From contig CAJTXX010000001.1 of NCBI GenBank assembly GCA_910584145.1, forward strand, positions 62,001-126,000: DNA of 64,000 nt. Reading direction: 5' to 3'. Below, one piece after another: positions 1 through 8,500 of the stretch; the stretch's first letter is position 1; each line of letters begins with the position of its first letter. Position numbers and translations under genes: made by a program. This stretch comes from an uncultured Eggerthellaceae bacterium. GTDB lineage: Bacteria; Actinomycetota; Coriobacteriia; Coriobacteriales; Eggerthellaceae. The notes beneath the pieces are model-generated. The model worked only from the letters and a program-made list of their open reading frames with translations, was not told the origin of the DNA and made no database searches.

Positions 1-59
1 TCGTCGATGAGCACAGAAGATAGCTGTGCGTAGGTATCTCATGAAGGAGGTCGATTGAC

Positions 60-203
60 ATGGGCTGCGGAAGTAAAGAGAAGAAGGGCACCGAAGAGGT
101 ATTCGAGTCCTTTCAGTCTAACGTGTGCAGTGATATCTCGGTAGATAAGGCGAAGGCTCAGGAAGCCGAAGCGGAGAAGGCTCGCGCCAAGAAGAGCGAG
201 TGA
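60..203 (+). CDS. Small charged protein, unknown function
   Basis: A 47-residue open frame begins at an ATG nine bases after a strong ribosome site (AAGGAGG at 44-50) and ends in TGA just before a large hairpin. The product starts MGCGSKEKK and has two cysteines (C3, C22) and a lysine/glutamate/alanine-rich C-terminal half that should be helical. There is no signal peptide or membrane segment. I do not recognise the family. The strong ribosome site and the terminator right after the stop argue that it is really expressed. Confidence 0.6.
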   Translation: MGCGSKEKKGTEEVFESFQSNVCSDISVDKAKAQEAEAEKARAKKSE

Positions 204-224
204 CCGCGCGCGAACGAGAGCACG

Positions 225-268
225 ACATCAGCAGGCCCGCAGCGTCGATGCTGCGGGCCTGCTGATGT
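225..268. terminator. Bidirectional hairpin terminator
   Basis: Two perfectly complementary 19-base arms (225-243 and 250-268) enclose a 6-base loop. The hairpin lies between the stop of the 47-aa gene and the 3' end of the convergent broken signal peptidase gene, so it can serve both. There is no clear T tract. Confidence 0.75.
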
Positions 269-286
269 TATGGGGTCTGGCAGCGC

Positions 287-624
287 TCAGCCCAGCGCGC
301 CGAAGCGGTCGATGGGCCAGGTGCGCATGAACGCCTTCCCGGTGATGGCATCCTCCGGTATGGGCCCGAAGGCGCGCGGATCGAGCGAACGATATCGCCC
401 GCGACGGGCTCGTCTCCGAGCGCATAGGAGAGGCGCTCTGCCCATATGCGGTCACCGATCTGCAGGGTGCCTTCCATCGAGCCGGATGGGATGGCATACG
501 CCGCTCCGATGAATGCCTTGAACAAGGCCGAGATAGCGAGGGCGGCCACGATGACGCCGGCCCACGACAGCAGGGTGCGCAGGCGGCTCGTGCGGTATCC
601 ATGAGGGATGGCATCGGTGCGCAT
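287..624 (-). pseudogene. lepB: Signal peptidase I with internal deletion and frameshift
   Basis: Type I signal peptidases are membrane serine/lysine proteases that cut Sec signal peptides. Reading from ATG at 624 (AAAGGA five bases upstream), there is a short cytoplasmic tail, one membrane helix (about residues 21-40) and the catalytic-serine box IPSGSMEGTL, continuing to GDIV. At about 383-390 the frame jumps straight into the family's C-terminal box, readable only in another frame as SLDPRAFGPI and ending in TGA at 287-289. The roughly 80-residue centre, with the catalytic lysine and the GDNR box, is missing. The product cannot be an active peptidase. A second fragment of the same family lies at 4307-4534 on the same strand. 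Confidence 0.85.
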
Positions 625-737
625 GGGCGTCCTTTCTGGAGCAGAGCGGCGTTCTTTCGCTGTGCTATGATACAGGCCTATAGGATGCAACGGGATGCAT
701 ATTACGTCGGGACGCCGATAGAAGGAAAAGGTTCTCT

Positions 738-860
738 ATGGGCAGCTACCGCACGGCCCCTGAAGGGGGAATCGGATCAGAGCAGGAAGTGAGGCCGCAT
801 CTGAGAGGCCCGGTATCTGCCGCATCCCCGATCGAGCCTTCCGCTCCTAGGCCGCTCTGA
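738..860 (+). CDS. Possible 40-aa small ORF upstream of the SPFH gene
   Basis: An ATG at 738 follows a purine-rich ribosome-site candidate (AAGGAAAAGG, about 722-731) and opens a 40-codon frame ending in TGA at 858-860, 23 bases before the SPFH gene. The product is proline-, serine- and arginine-containing, with no membrane segment and no family I recognise. It could be a leader peptide or a chance frame. Its only support is position and the ribosome site. Confidence 0.25.
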   Translation: MGSYRTAPEGGIGSEQEVRPHLRGPVSAASPIEPSAPRPL

Positions 861-883
861 CCGAACGAAGAAAGGAACCAGAC

Positions 884-1801
884 ATGCTCTTCTCCATCCT
901 CACATCCGCATCGCTTCTCGGTATCATCGTAGTCGCGGTCCTCGCGGTCATCATCCTGTTCGTGGGGATATACGTGGTGCCGCAGCAGAGCGTGTTCATC
1001 ATCGAGCGGTTCGGCAAGTTCCATCGCCTTGCCGACCCGGGCATCCATGTGAAGATACCTCTGGTCGACCGCATCGCCACGAAGGTGTCCATGCGCATCC
1101 ATCAGATGGACCAGTCGGTCACCACGAAGACGGTCGACAACGTGTTCGTGAACCTGAACGTGTCGGTGCAGTACCGAGTGGACGATAAGAATATCGCAGC
1201 ATCGTTCTACGAGCTGAGCAGCCCGGAGACCCAGATACGCGCCTACGTGGAGGACAACATCCGCAACGCGGTGCCCACGCTCACGCTCGACGACGCGTTC
1301 GTGCAGAAGGACAAGATCGCCAACGACGTGCAGGAGACGCTGCGCGCATCCATGAGCCAGTTCGGCTTCGTGATAATCCGCACGCTGATAACCGATATCG
1401 AGCCCGATGCAGCCGTGCGCGACGCCATGAACTCCATCAACGAGAGCCAGCGGCGCAAAGAGGCGGCGCGTGAGCTCGCTGAGGCTGACAAGATCACCGT
1501 GGTGGTGAAGGCTGAGGCAGAGGCTGAGCAGGCGCGCCTGCACGGCATGGGCATCGCCAATCAGCGCAAGGCCATCGTCGATGGACTGCATCGCAGCTTT
1601 GAGGAGCTGAAGCAAGACGGCATGACCGAGAGCGAGATCATGTCCATCATCCTGACCGAGCAGTACCTAGACGTGCTGAGCCGCTTCGCGGACAGCCCGA
1701 ACATGAAAGTGCTGATGATGCCCTCCGACATCAGCGCGGTCGGCGAGATGCAGCAGAGCATCATCGCTAGCATCGAGGCTACCAACGGTCTGCAACGCTA
1801 A
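884..1801 (+). CDS. SPFH/band-7 (stomatin-like) membrane protein
   Basis: This 305-residue protein belongs to the stomatin/prohibitin family, which forms oligomeric scaffolds at membrane microdomains and often modulates membrane proteolysis. An N-terminal membrane helix (about residues 7-31) is followed by the typical VVPQQSVFIIERFGKF entry into the SPFH domain. After it come the conserved domain body with VSMRIHQMDQ and a long charged helical segment (about 175-225) rich in Glu/Ala/Lys that should form a coiled coil. Start: ATG at 884 with AAAGGA upstream. Bacterial members often sit beside an NfeD gene; none is present here. The neighbours are instead three unknown membrane proteins that may be its partners. 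Confidence 0.9.
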   Translation: MLFSILTSASLLGIIVVAVLAVIILFVGIYVVPQQSVFIIERFGKFHRLADPGIHVKIPLVDRIATKVSMRIHQMDQSVTTKTVDNVFVNLNVSVQYRVDDKNIAASFYELSSPETQIRAYVEDNIRNAVPTLTLDDAFVQKDKIANDVQETLRASMSQFGFVIIRTLITDIEPDAAVRDAMNSINESQRRKEAARELAEADKITVVVKAEAEAEQARLHGMGIANQRKAIVDGLHRSFEELKQDGMTESEIMSIILTEQYLDVLSRFADSPNMKVLMMPSDISAVGEMQQSIIASIEATNGLQR

Positions 1802-1859
1802 CGTAGAGCCTTGACGCATCGGGCGAGCAACCGATCGGCTTCGGTCAGAGGAGATGCGC

Positions 1860-3116
1860 ATGAATGGCGAGCAACAGGATGTTCCCTCCTACAGCTACAA
1901 GGACACGGAGGCGTATCGAAAAGCCTGTCAGGAAGAAGAGCGGAAAGAGGCGGACAGCGACGAGCGAAAGCTCTTTGAGCTTCCGAGTGAGCGCGCTGCA
2001 CGGCAGCAGCGAAACAGCGCTGCGCTGATGATCGATGCGAGCGTGCAGTCATCAGCAGGTGCCAGCAAAGCGGATGCCGCATCGTTGCTGACAGTGTCGC
2101 TGCGTGAGTTCTTTTGGTTTTTCGCCTACTGTGAAGCGCTCTATGGATGTAGCGATATCCCGGGTGCGTGGGCTACCGTTACGATGCCCCTGCGCGATCG
2201 CGATCGCTTCTTGCGATTTCGCGCAGATCCTTCTTCGGTGATCGCAGGTGGGTGGCCGCGCCCTGAATCCCGCCCAGGCGACGATGCAACGATCACGCTC
2301 TCGATCCGCGATCTTGCGGTTCTCGAGCGCTATTGGAGGGATGTTTGCGAGGGGAGCGATGCGTTCGACCCCGTCATCGTGATCGCAATGCCTCATGAAG
2401 AGCGGACCAAATTCGATGATTACGTGGCATGCCGCGAGAATCCTGGCGCATCCGCATCGCACGCGGAGCAGGAGGCGGATCAGGAAGGGGGAATGCGATC
2501 TGGCTGCGTGCAGGGTTGCAAGACCATGGCGATCGTCTTCATCTTCGGCATCGTCATCTTCGCCGCCATTGCCTTTGCGCTGCCGATCGCCTTCAATGCT
2601 CTCTCTGGCGAGGATAGCCAGACCGGCTTGCACGATGGGGCTGAAAAGGTGCTCGTTGGGAGAATCTGGAAGGCTGACGAGAGCGCGTACGTTTCGCAGG
2701 TCGTCAACCCAGCGGTGCAAGATGAGGCCCTAACGTATCTGTTCGTTCCTGCGGGGATCATGCAATCAGGCGACACGGCGTTTCTTGTGACGACAGAGCT
2801 GCGCCTCAACCCCGATGATGCCGGCTCAAGCGAGCCACGTCTCTTCAGCGACGCTTCCATCGTAGGAGCCATGGAGGCAGGCGGCTATGATGCGCTGTAT
2901 CGTGCCGTATACGATGCCGTCTTCGATCATGATCCAGGTACGCGCTGGGTGCTGTATGCCTTCGATATCAGCACGGTTGATCCTTTGGGAGACCAGGTTG
3001 ACCTTCTGATATATGACGAGGACGAACTGGTGAAGACTTTCACCTATCACGTCCAGCATATCACCCTTGATGAACTCGAGAGCATCGCGCAGGCATACGG
3101 GGATGAAGGGGAGTAG
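1860..3116 (+). CDS. Membrane protein with two copies of an unfamiliar ~50-aa domain
   Basis: The ATG at 1860 is preferred over the one at 1854 because GAGGAG ends right before 1854, giving six bases of spacing to 1860. The 418-residue product has a charged Glu/Lys/Arg N-terminus (1-70) and two related segments (about 76-126 and 144-195) of the pattern hTxSIxELxxhxxY...VTIxhPxxExxRF. One membrane helix follows (about 222-247), then an extracytoplasmic domain of about 170 residues. The same segment recurs singly in the next two genes. I do not recognise the family; the layout suggests a cytoplasmic sensing or assembly module linked to an outside domain. GC content and codon choice look lower than in flanking genes. 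Confidence 0.75.
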   Translation: MNGEQQDVPSYSYKDTEAYRKACQEEERKEADSDERKLFELPSERAARQQRNSAALMIDASVQSSAGASKADAASLLTVSLREFFWFFAYCEALYGCSDIPGAWATVTMPLRDRDRFLRFRADPSSVIAGGWPRPESRPGDDATITLSIRDLAVLERYWRDVCEGSDAFDPVIVIAMPHEERTKFDDYVACRENPGASASHAEQEADQEGGMRSGCVQGCKTMAIVFIFGIVIFAAIAFALPIAFNALSGEDSQTGLHDGAEKVLVGRIWKADESAYVSQVVNPAVQDEALTYLFVPAGIMQSGDTAFLVTTELRLNPDDAGSSEPRLFSDASIVGAMEAGGYDALYRAVYDAVFDHDPGTRWVLYAFDISTVDPLGDQVDLLIYDEDELVKTFTYHVQHITLDELESIAQAYGDEGE

Positions 3117-3122
3117 GGCGTG

Positions 3123-3695
3123 ATGGATGAGAATCGCAACGAGGTCGTAGCGGAAACCGAGGGGAGTTCTTTGGTCCGTGCCGAGATGTCGTATGCCGAT
3201 ACGATCGATCTGAGCGAGTATTGGGCGTTGACCTATGGGATAGAAGACGAAGCCCCCGGTGTGGCAGAGGTCAAGCTGTCTTCTGCTGAGCTTGCATGCT
3301 TTCGCGCTTTTCAGGGAGGTGCCGATATCACTGAGTGCATGCCGTATGCCATGCAGAAGAAGAACCTCGCGCGGAACCTTCTCGCGTGCATAGTGCTGTT
3401 GGCTTGCTCTTTCTGCGGTGTCGCAGTGATGGCTCGCAATCCTGGTAACCCCCTAGTGGGAGCAGGGCTCTTCGCGGCTTGGGCAGGTGCTCTGTTCGTC
3501 TTTTACAAAGTGACCGAGGACAAGATACACAAACCTGCTCCATACGAGCGAGGATGGCTCTCAAGGGGTCTCGTCACAGCGCTGGTCATCTTTTCGTTGC
3601 TCCTTCTCTTCATCGTCGGCATCAAGCTCATCTTCGATGCGGGCGATTGGTTCATTGATGCGCTCGACTATCTCATCGATCCTTATTCGACGTAA
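3123..3695 (+). CDS. Three-helix membrane protein sharing the same unfamiliar domain
   Basis: The ATG at 3123 has GGGGAG ten bases upstream; a GTG at 3120 is possible. The 190-residue product begins with one copy of the domain found in its neighbours (about residues 23-72, with DLSEYWALTYG and VKLSSAELACFRAFQ). Three membrane helices follow (about 84-104, 109-129, 148-171), then a short acidic tail. It lies 6 bases after the 418-aa gene and is clearly in its operon. No known family was recognised. Partner of the two flanking proteins is an inference from shared domain and order. Confidence 0.7.
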   Translation: MDENRNEVVAETEGSSLVRAEMSYADTIDLSEYWALTYGIEDEAPGVAEVKLSSAELACFRAFQGGADITECMPYAMQKKNLARNLLACIVLLACSFCGVAVMARNPGNPLVGAGLFAAWAGALFVFYKVTEDKIHKPAPYERGWLSRGLVTALVIFSLLLLFIVGIKLIFDAGDWFIDALDYLIDPYST

Positions 3696-3780
3696 CAGGT
3701 GTCAAGAGCGTACGTTGTTCGTGTGATTCGAGGAAGCTATCGCGGCGGGTGCCGTTCGGGGGAAAGGATTGATCGCGCTG

Positions 3781-4239
3781 ATGTTGCATGCAGACAAGAC
3801 GAAGACAGCACCTCTGAGCGAGGACGTCGAGGATGCGTCCGCTGTGAGCGCGGTCACCATGTCGATCTCTGAGCTCTGCATGCTCGTTCATTATTCACGT
3901 CTTCTTGATGCGATCTCGGCTCAGAGTAACGACACGTTTCCGTCGCTTCAGCCAGAGGTGACCATCATGGTGCCAGCCAAAGAGCTGGAGCGGTTCAGGG
4001 CGTACCAGAAGGCGCCGTTTCGCTATGGGATTGAAGCGCCTTTCGGCCTGCGTGCCGATCTCAGACAAATACTAAGAACGGGTGCTCGGGCGTGGCGAGT
4101 GTTCGGCGTCATCGCTGGTGTGATGTTGTTCTTCATGGTGATGCCGTTTGCGTTCTATGCGGCGCTCTGTTGTGGCATCGCGGCAACAGATCCTAGCTTC
4201 GACCTGGGCGCTGCTCTTGCGAAGGCGTATCTGCCCTGA
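3781..4239 (+). CDS. Small membrane protein, third member of the domain family
   Basis: The 152-residue product carries one copy of the shared domain at about 23-80 (VTMSISELCMLVHYS ... VTIMVPAKELERFRAY), the clearest match to the second copy in the first protein. A hydrophobic stretch at about 104-134 should give one or two membrane helices. The start is uncertain: GGAAAGGA at 3760-3767 is 13 bases before ATG 3781 and only one base before TTG 3769. It lies 85 bases after the previous gene, the last of the three-gene group. Function unknown. Confidence 0.65.
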   Translation: MLHADKTKTAPLSEDVEDASAVSAVTMSISELCMLVHYSRLLDAISAQSNDTFPSLQPEVTIMVPAKELERFRAYQKAPFRYGIEAPFGLRADLRQILRTGARAWRVFGVIAGVMLFFMVMPFAFYAALCCGIAATDPSFDLGAALAKAYLP

Positions 4240-4306
4240 GCGTTTCATGTGGACAAGGCGCCTTCAGCAGAGGTGCGAGCGGCGCGAGCAAGTCGCCAAT
4301 CGTTGG

Positions 4307-4534
4307 TCAGGAGAGAAAGCCCGCACGCTCGAGCGGCCAGGTCCTCAAGAAGGCCTTTCCGACGATGGTGTCCTCCGAGATGGGCCCGAACGCGCGAGGA
4401 TCGAGCGAGTTGGTCCTGTTGTCGCCCATGACCCAGACCATATTGGAAGGAATCGTAACGGGATAGGTGAGCGTTGGGCCATAGGTAGACGAGAGGGGAA
4501 AGGACGGTCTGTTCTCTGTATACGGCTCATCGAT
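4307..4534 (-). pseudogene. lepB: Signal peptidase I, C-terminal fragment
   Basis: On the minus strand this reads as the C-terminal third of a type I signal peptidase: DEPYTENRPSFPL, then VWVMGDNRTNSLDPRAFGPI, then a final GKAFLRTWPL segment, ending in TGA at 4307-4309. GDNR...SxDPR is the family's conserved box. No start codon, no N-terminal anchor and no catalytic serine are present; the frame is closed upstream by a stop at 4556-4558. It resembles, but is not identical to, the C-terminus of the broken copy at 287-624. It follows the metallo-hydrolase gene on the same strand. Confidence 0.85.
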
Positions 4535-4586
4535 CGGGCACCACCTCTTATGTATTCAGTACGGGTGCGGTATTCGTGCGCGCTCG

Positions 4587-5402
4587 TCAGATGGGTATCG
4601 ACAACCCGTCTAGGGCAACTTCTACCCGCCCTTCGTACTGCTCGAGGTAGACGCAGAGCTCGGCATAGGTGATGGGCTCGTCGTAGTGCATGCACAGATG
4701 CGTCAGATACACCTTGCCCGCGTCCAACGCCAGCCCCTCCTCGATGCACTCTTGCACGGAGTGGTGCGCGTCGGGGTTCCAGTTGCGCTTCCAGAACGTC
4801 GCGTCCATCGCCAGCACGTCCACGCCGCGGATGCGCTCGGCGGTCGCGGGCGGCAGCGGACCGGTGTCCGAGGCGTAGAACAGGCGCGTGGAGGCCGTCT
4901 CTATCAGGTAGCCGTACGTGCCCGGCGCGTGCGTCACCGGCAGCGCCGTGTAGCGCACGCCGTCGTGCTCGTGCGCCTCGCCGGGCTCGAGCATATGCGC
5001 GTCCAGGCAATAATCCATGTAGTGGAATTCCGCGAAGATGCCCTGCATGGCTTCGGGCGAGGCGTAGACGGGCAGCTTCTCGCCCCGGCGCATCAGCTGC
5101 ACCAGGTACTCGTATTCCCCGAGGCCGCCGATGTGGTCGAAATGGCAGTGCGTGAACAGCAGCTCGTCGACATGGCGCACGCCCTCGCGCAGCAGCTGGT
5201 GGCGCGCATCGGGCGGCGTGTCGATCATCAGGGTGGGGGTGTCCGCCTCGGGAAGGCCGGCGCGGCGCACCATGACGCCGCAGTCGCCGCGGGCGAGCGC
5301 GGGGTCGAGCCGCGCTTCTGCGCATGCGGGGCACTCGCAGAAGAACGACGGCACGCCGCAGCCGGCCGCCGTGCCCATGAACGTGAAAAGATGCTCTGCC
5401 AT
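4587..5402 (-). CDS. MBL-fold metallo-hydrolase, PhnP-like
   Basis: This 271-residue protein of the metallo-beta-lactamase fold has the metal site THCHFDHIGG (H85, H87, D89, H90) and a later YASDTGPL segment supplying the bridging aspartate. An N-terminal CECPAC cluster (C22, C24, C27) resembles the extra zinc site of PhnP-type phosphodiesterases, which hydrolyse cyclic phosphates such as phosphoribosyl 1,2-cyclic phosphate. No other phn gene is nearby, so the true substrate is open. AAAGGAGGAG lies just before the ATG and a TATAAT box is upstream. It diverges from the molybdoenzyme operon. Confidence 0.8.
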   Translation of the reverse strand: MAEHLFTFMGTAAGCGVPSFFCECPACAEARLDPALARGDCGVMVRRAGLPEADTPTLMIDTPPDARHQLLREGVRHVDELLFTHCHFDHIGGLGEYEYLVQLMRRGEKLPVYASPEAMQGIFAEFHYMDYCLDAHMLEPGEAHEHDGVRYTALPVTHAPGTYGYLIETASTRLFYASDTGPLPPATAERIRGVDVLAMDATFWKRNWNPDAHHSVQECIEEGLALDAGKVYLTHLCMHYDEPITYAELCVYLEQYEGRVEVALDGLSIPI

Positions 5403-5422
5403 AGCTCCTCCTTTTATGCCCG

Positions 5423-5428
5423 ATTATA
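5423..5428 (-). promoter_or_regulatory. -10 box for the metallo-hydrolase gene
   Basis: TATAAT on the minus strand, about 20 bases before the ATG at 5402. Its context (GGCTATAAT) mirrors the -10 box of the divergent operon at 5484. No good -35 box is visible. Confidence 0.5.
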
Positions 5429-5483
5429 GCCGCAGATGGGAAAAGTAGAGGCGCCTGTCTAGTACATGGCTCGCCGCGGTGGC

Positions 5484-5489
5484 TATAAT
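5484..5489 (+). promoter_or_regulatory. -10 box for the molybdoenzyme operon
   Basis: TATAAT in the context GGCTATAATGGG, 75 bases before the ATG at 5564, with no convincing -35 box. The predicted leader is about 68 bases. The box and its flanks form an inverted repeat with the divergent promoter at 5423-5428, so one regulator could act on both. Confidence 0.5.
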
Positions 5490-5563
5490 GGGCGCAGCAA
5501 GCATGCGGCGGATGCCATGCATTCGTTGCCATGTTGTAAGAAACGAGGAGAAGAGGAAGGTAG

Positions 5564-8500
5564 ATGGCCGAGAATCCGAGCATTTTCGACGAAGACGTGC
5601 AATGCATAAAGTCGCTTTGCTATTTCTGCCATGCGAACTGCGGCGTGCTCGCTTACGTCAAAGATGGCGATGTGATCAAGATCGAGGGGGATCCTGATTA
5701 CTCAAGCCAGGGCGGTCTGTGCTGCCGCGGAACAAGCGCTCTGCTTCATGTGAACCATCCTGCCCGCATCAACCACGCGCTGAAGCGCGTCGGTGCGAAG
5801 GGCGAGGGCAAATGGGAGCAGATCCCCTACGACCAGGCGATCCAGGAGGTCGCCGACAGGCTGAACCAGATCAAGGCCGAGTCCGGCGCTGAGGCCGTCG
5901 CCTCTGCGGGTGGCACCACGCGCACCGACGATTGGGCGCGCCGCCGCTTCCTGAACCAGTTCGGCACCCCCAACGGCTTCCACAACGCCCTGCTGTGCTG
6001 GATCCCGACCTTCATGGCCGAGACGTGCGTGGCCGGCTGGTCGCCGTTCGAGACCGACTTGGGCGCGGCCCGCTCGCTGATACTCTGGGGCATGAACCCG
6101 GCTGCATCCACCCTGGGCGGCATGCACGGCTACACCGATCTGAAGCTCAACGGCTTGAAGATGATCGTGGTCGACCCGCGCTACTCCGAGACGGCGTCGA
6201 AGGCCGACCTGTGGCTGCCGCTGCGACCCGGCTCTGACGCGGCGCTGGCGCTGGCCATCCTGCATACCATCATCTTCGAGGGCATGTACGACATCAACTT
6301 CGTGACCGAGTGGTGCGAGGGCTTCGACGAGCTACAGGACCACATGGTGGACTACTCGCCCGAGTGGGCCGAGGAGATCACCTGGCTGCCTGCGGAGAAG
6401 ATCCGCGAGGCTGCCCGCATGTACGCCATGAACAAGCCCGGCTGCATCCAGTGGGGCTGCACGTGGGACCAGAACGGCTCCACGTCCACCACGGCGAGCC
6501 ATGCGCTGGCGCTGATCCGCGCCATCTGCGGCAACCTGGACATCCCCGGTGGCGACGGCATGCCCGGCCCCGCGCTGAACTTCCTGACCGACGAGGAGCT
6601 GGAGCTCAACGAGTGCCTGCCCGAGGAGATGAAGGCCAAGCAGATCGGCTCCGACAAGTTCAAGCTGACCAGCTGGCCCGGCTACCAGCTCATCTCCGAC
6701 AACGCCGTGCGCAAGTGGGGCAAGACGCTGCCCACCGAGTGGTTCTGCGAGGCCCACGGCCCGAGCGTGTTCAAGGCCATCCTGACGGGCGATCCCTATC
6801 AGGTGCGCGCGCTCATCTGCAACGCCACGAACCCCATCAACTCCTACGGCGACGCGAAGATGACCCTCGCTGCGCTGAAGGCGTGCGAGTTCCTGGTCGT
6901 CGTCGATTACTGGATGACCCCGACCGCCCTGCAGGCCGACTATGTGTTCCCGGCTGCCGGCGCGCTCGAGCGTCCCACCATCATCACCCACTATGGCGCA
7001 ACCGACTCCCTCATGGGCGGCCGCCGCGCCATCCAGCCGAAGTACGACCGCCACACCGACATGGTGTTCTGGCGCAAGCTGGGCCTGGCATGCGGTCAGG
7101 ACCCGGCGAACTGGCCGTGGGAGACCGAGGAAGAGGCCTACTGGGCCGTCATCGAGCCGCTCGGGCTGCCCATCACGGAGTACAACGAGTTCGTCGATAA
7201 CGTGCGCATGTACTTCCCGCCGCTGCATCAGACCAAGTACGTGCAGAACGGCGGCTTCTGGACGCCTTCGGGCAAGGTGGAGTGCAACTCCTCCATCCTG
7301 CGCGAGCTGGGCTACTCCGGCATGCCCATCTACACCGGCATGGCTGAGAGCGAGCTGACCACGCCCGAGGTGGCCGAGGAATATCCCCTCGTGCTGACCA
7401 CCGGCGGCGGCTTCATGCCCTACCACCACTCCGAGCACTTCCAGATGCAGGGCATCCGCTACCTGTATCCCGACCCGTTCTTCTGCATCAACCCTGAGAA
7501 GGCCGAGGAACTGGGCATCGAGCAGGGCGATTGGTGCTGGATAGAGACGCGCCGCGGCCGCATCAAGATGCGCGCCGGCGTGGAGCCCATCGTGCATCCG
7601 AAGGTCATCATGTGCCCGCGCGGCTGGTGGTTCCCCGAGCGCGACGGCGCAGCCGACCCGCACAACCCCTTCGGCTGCCTCGAGTCGAACGTGAACACCC
7701 TGACGTCGGTCGACGACTGGGATTGCGACCCCATGGGCGGCTCTTGGAACAACCGCGGCCTGATGTGCAAGGTCTACAAGTGCGGCGAGCTGGGCGGCTT
7801 CACCGAAGAGGATTCCCAGTTCTCCATCCCCGGCTCTGCCAAGGAGCCCGGCATCCACATGACCTACTCCGAGATGAAGACCTGCCGCGAGCCCATCCCG
7901 TTCGAGCAGCCGACCCCCACGAAGGAGGTCCCGGAGGGCTACGTGTGGACCTGGCAGGACGATCAGCTCTATCAGAAGGGCACCGGCTTCAAGCTGGACG
8001 AGTCCGGCTGGCTGATCGACCCGAAGGACAAGTCCTACGTGGACGCTTACACCGGTTGGCGCTACGATGCGAACCAGGATTGCCTGGTGGACATCACCTC
8101 CGGCAAGAAGTACACGATGGACCGCCAGGAGATCAAAGAGCTCGCTGGCGTGCGCCTGTACCCAGGCGTGGAGACGGCACCCTACGAGATAGCGAGCGAG
8201 CTGCTCGTGTGGGATGCGGTGAAGGGCTACGCCACGTTCGCCGGCGCTGCGGGCGAGGGCAAGATCTACAACCCCGACACGCAGTGGGTGCTCGGCATCG
8301 AGGATAACGTCTATTACGACCAGTACCGCGGCTATGCCTACGACCCCACCGACAACACGCTGGTGGATATGCAGACGGGCATCCGCTACACGATGGCCTA
8401 TGAGCAGATCACCGGCAACGACGAGCTGCCCGTGAACACGGTGGGCGCCGAGGTGGAGGCTGCCGGCAGCACGGCAGCGGCCGAAAAAGCCCATATCGAG

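Noticed and set aside
4345..5607. 420-codon minus-strand frame overlapping the metallo-hydrolase
   Set aside because: Out-of-frame reading of the hydrolase and of the signal peptidase fragment; no family match.
6332..8494. 720-codon open frame antisense to the first molybdoenzyme
   Set aside because: Composition rich in His, Arg, Val and Leu, no domain, no ribosome site. It mirrors the codon bias of the real gene on the other strand.
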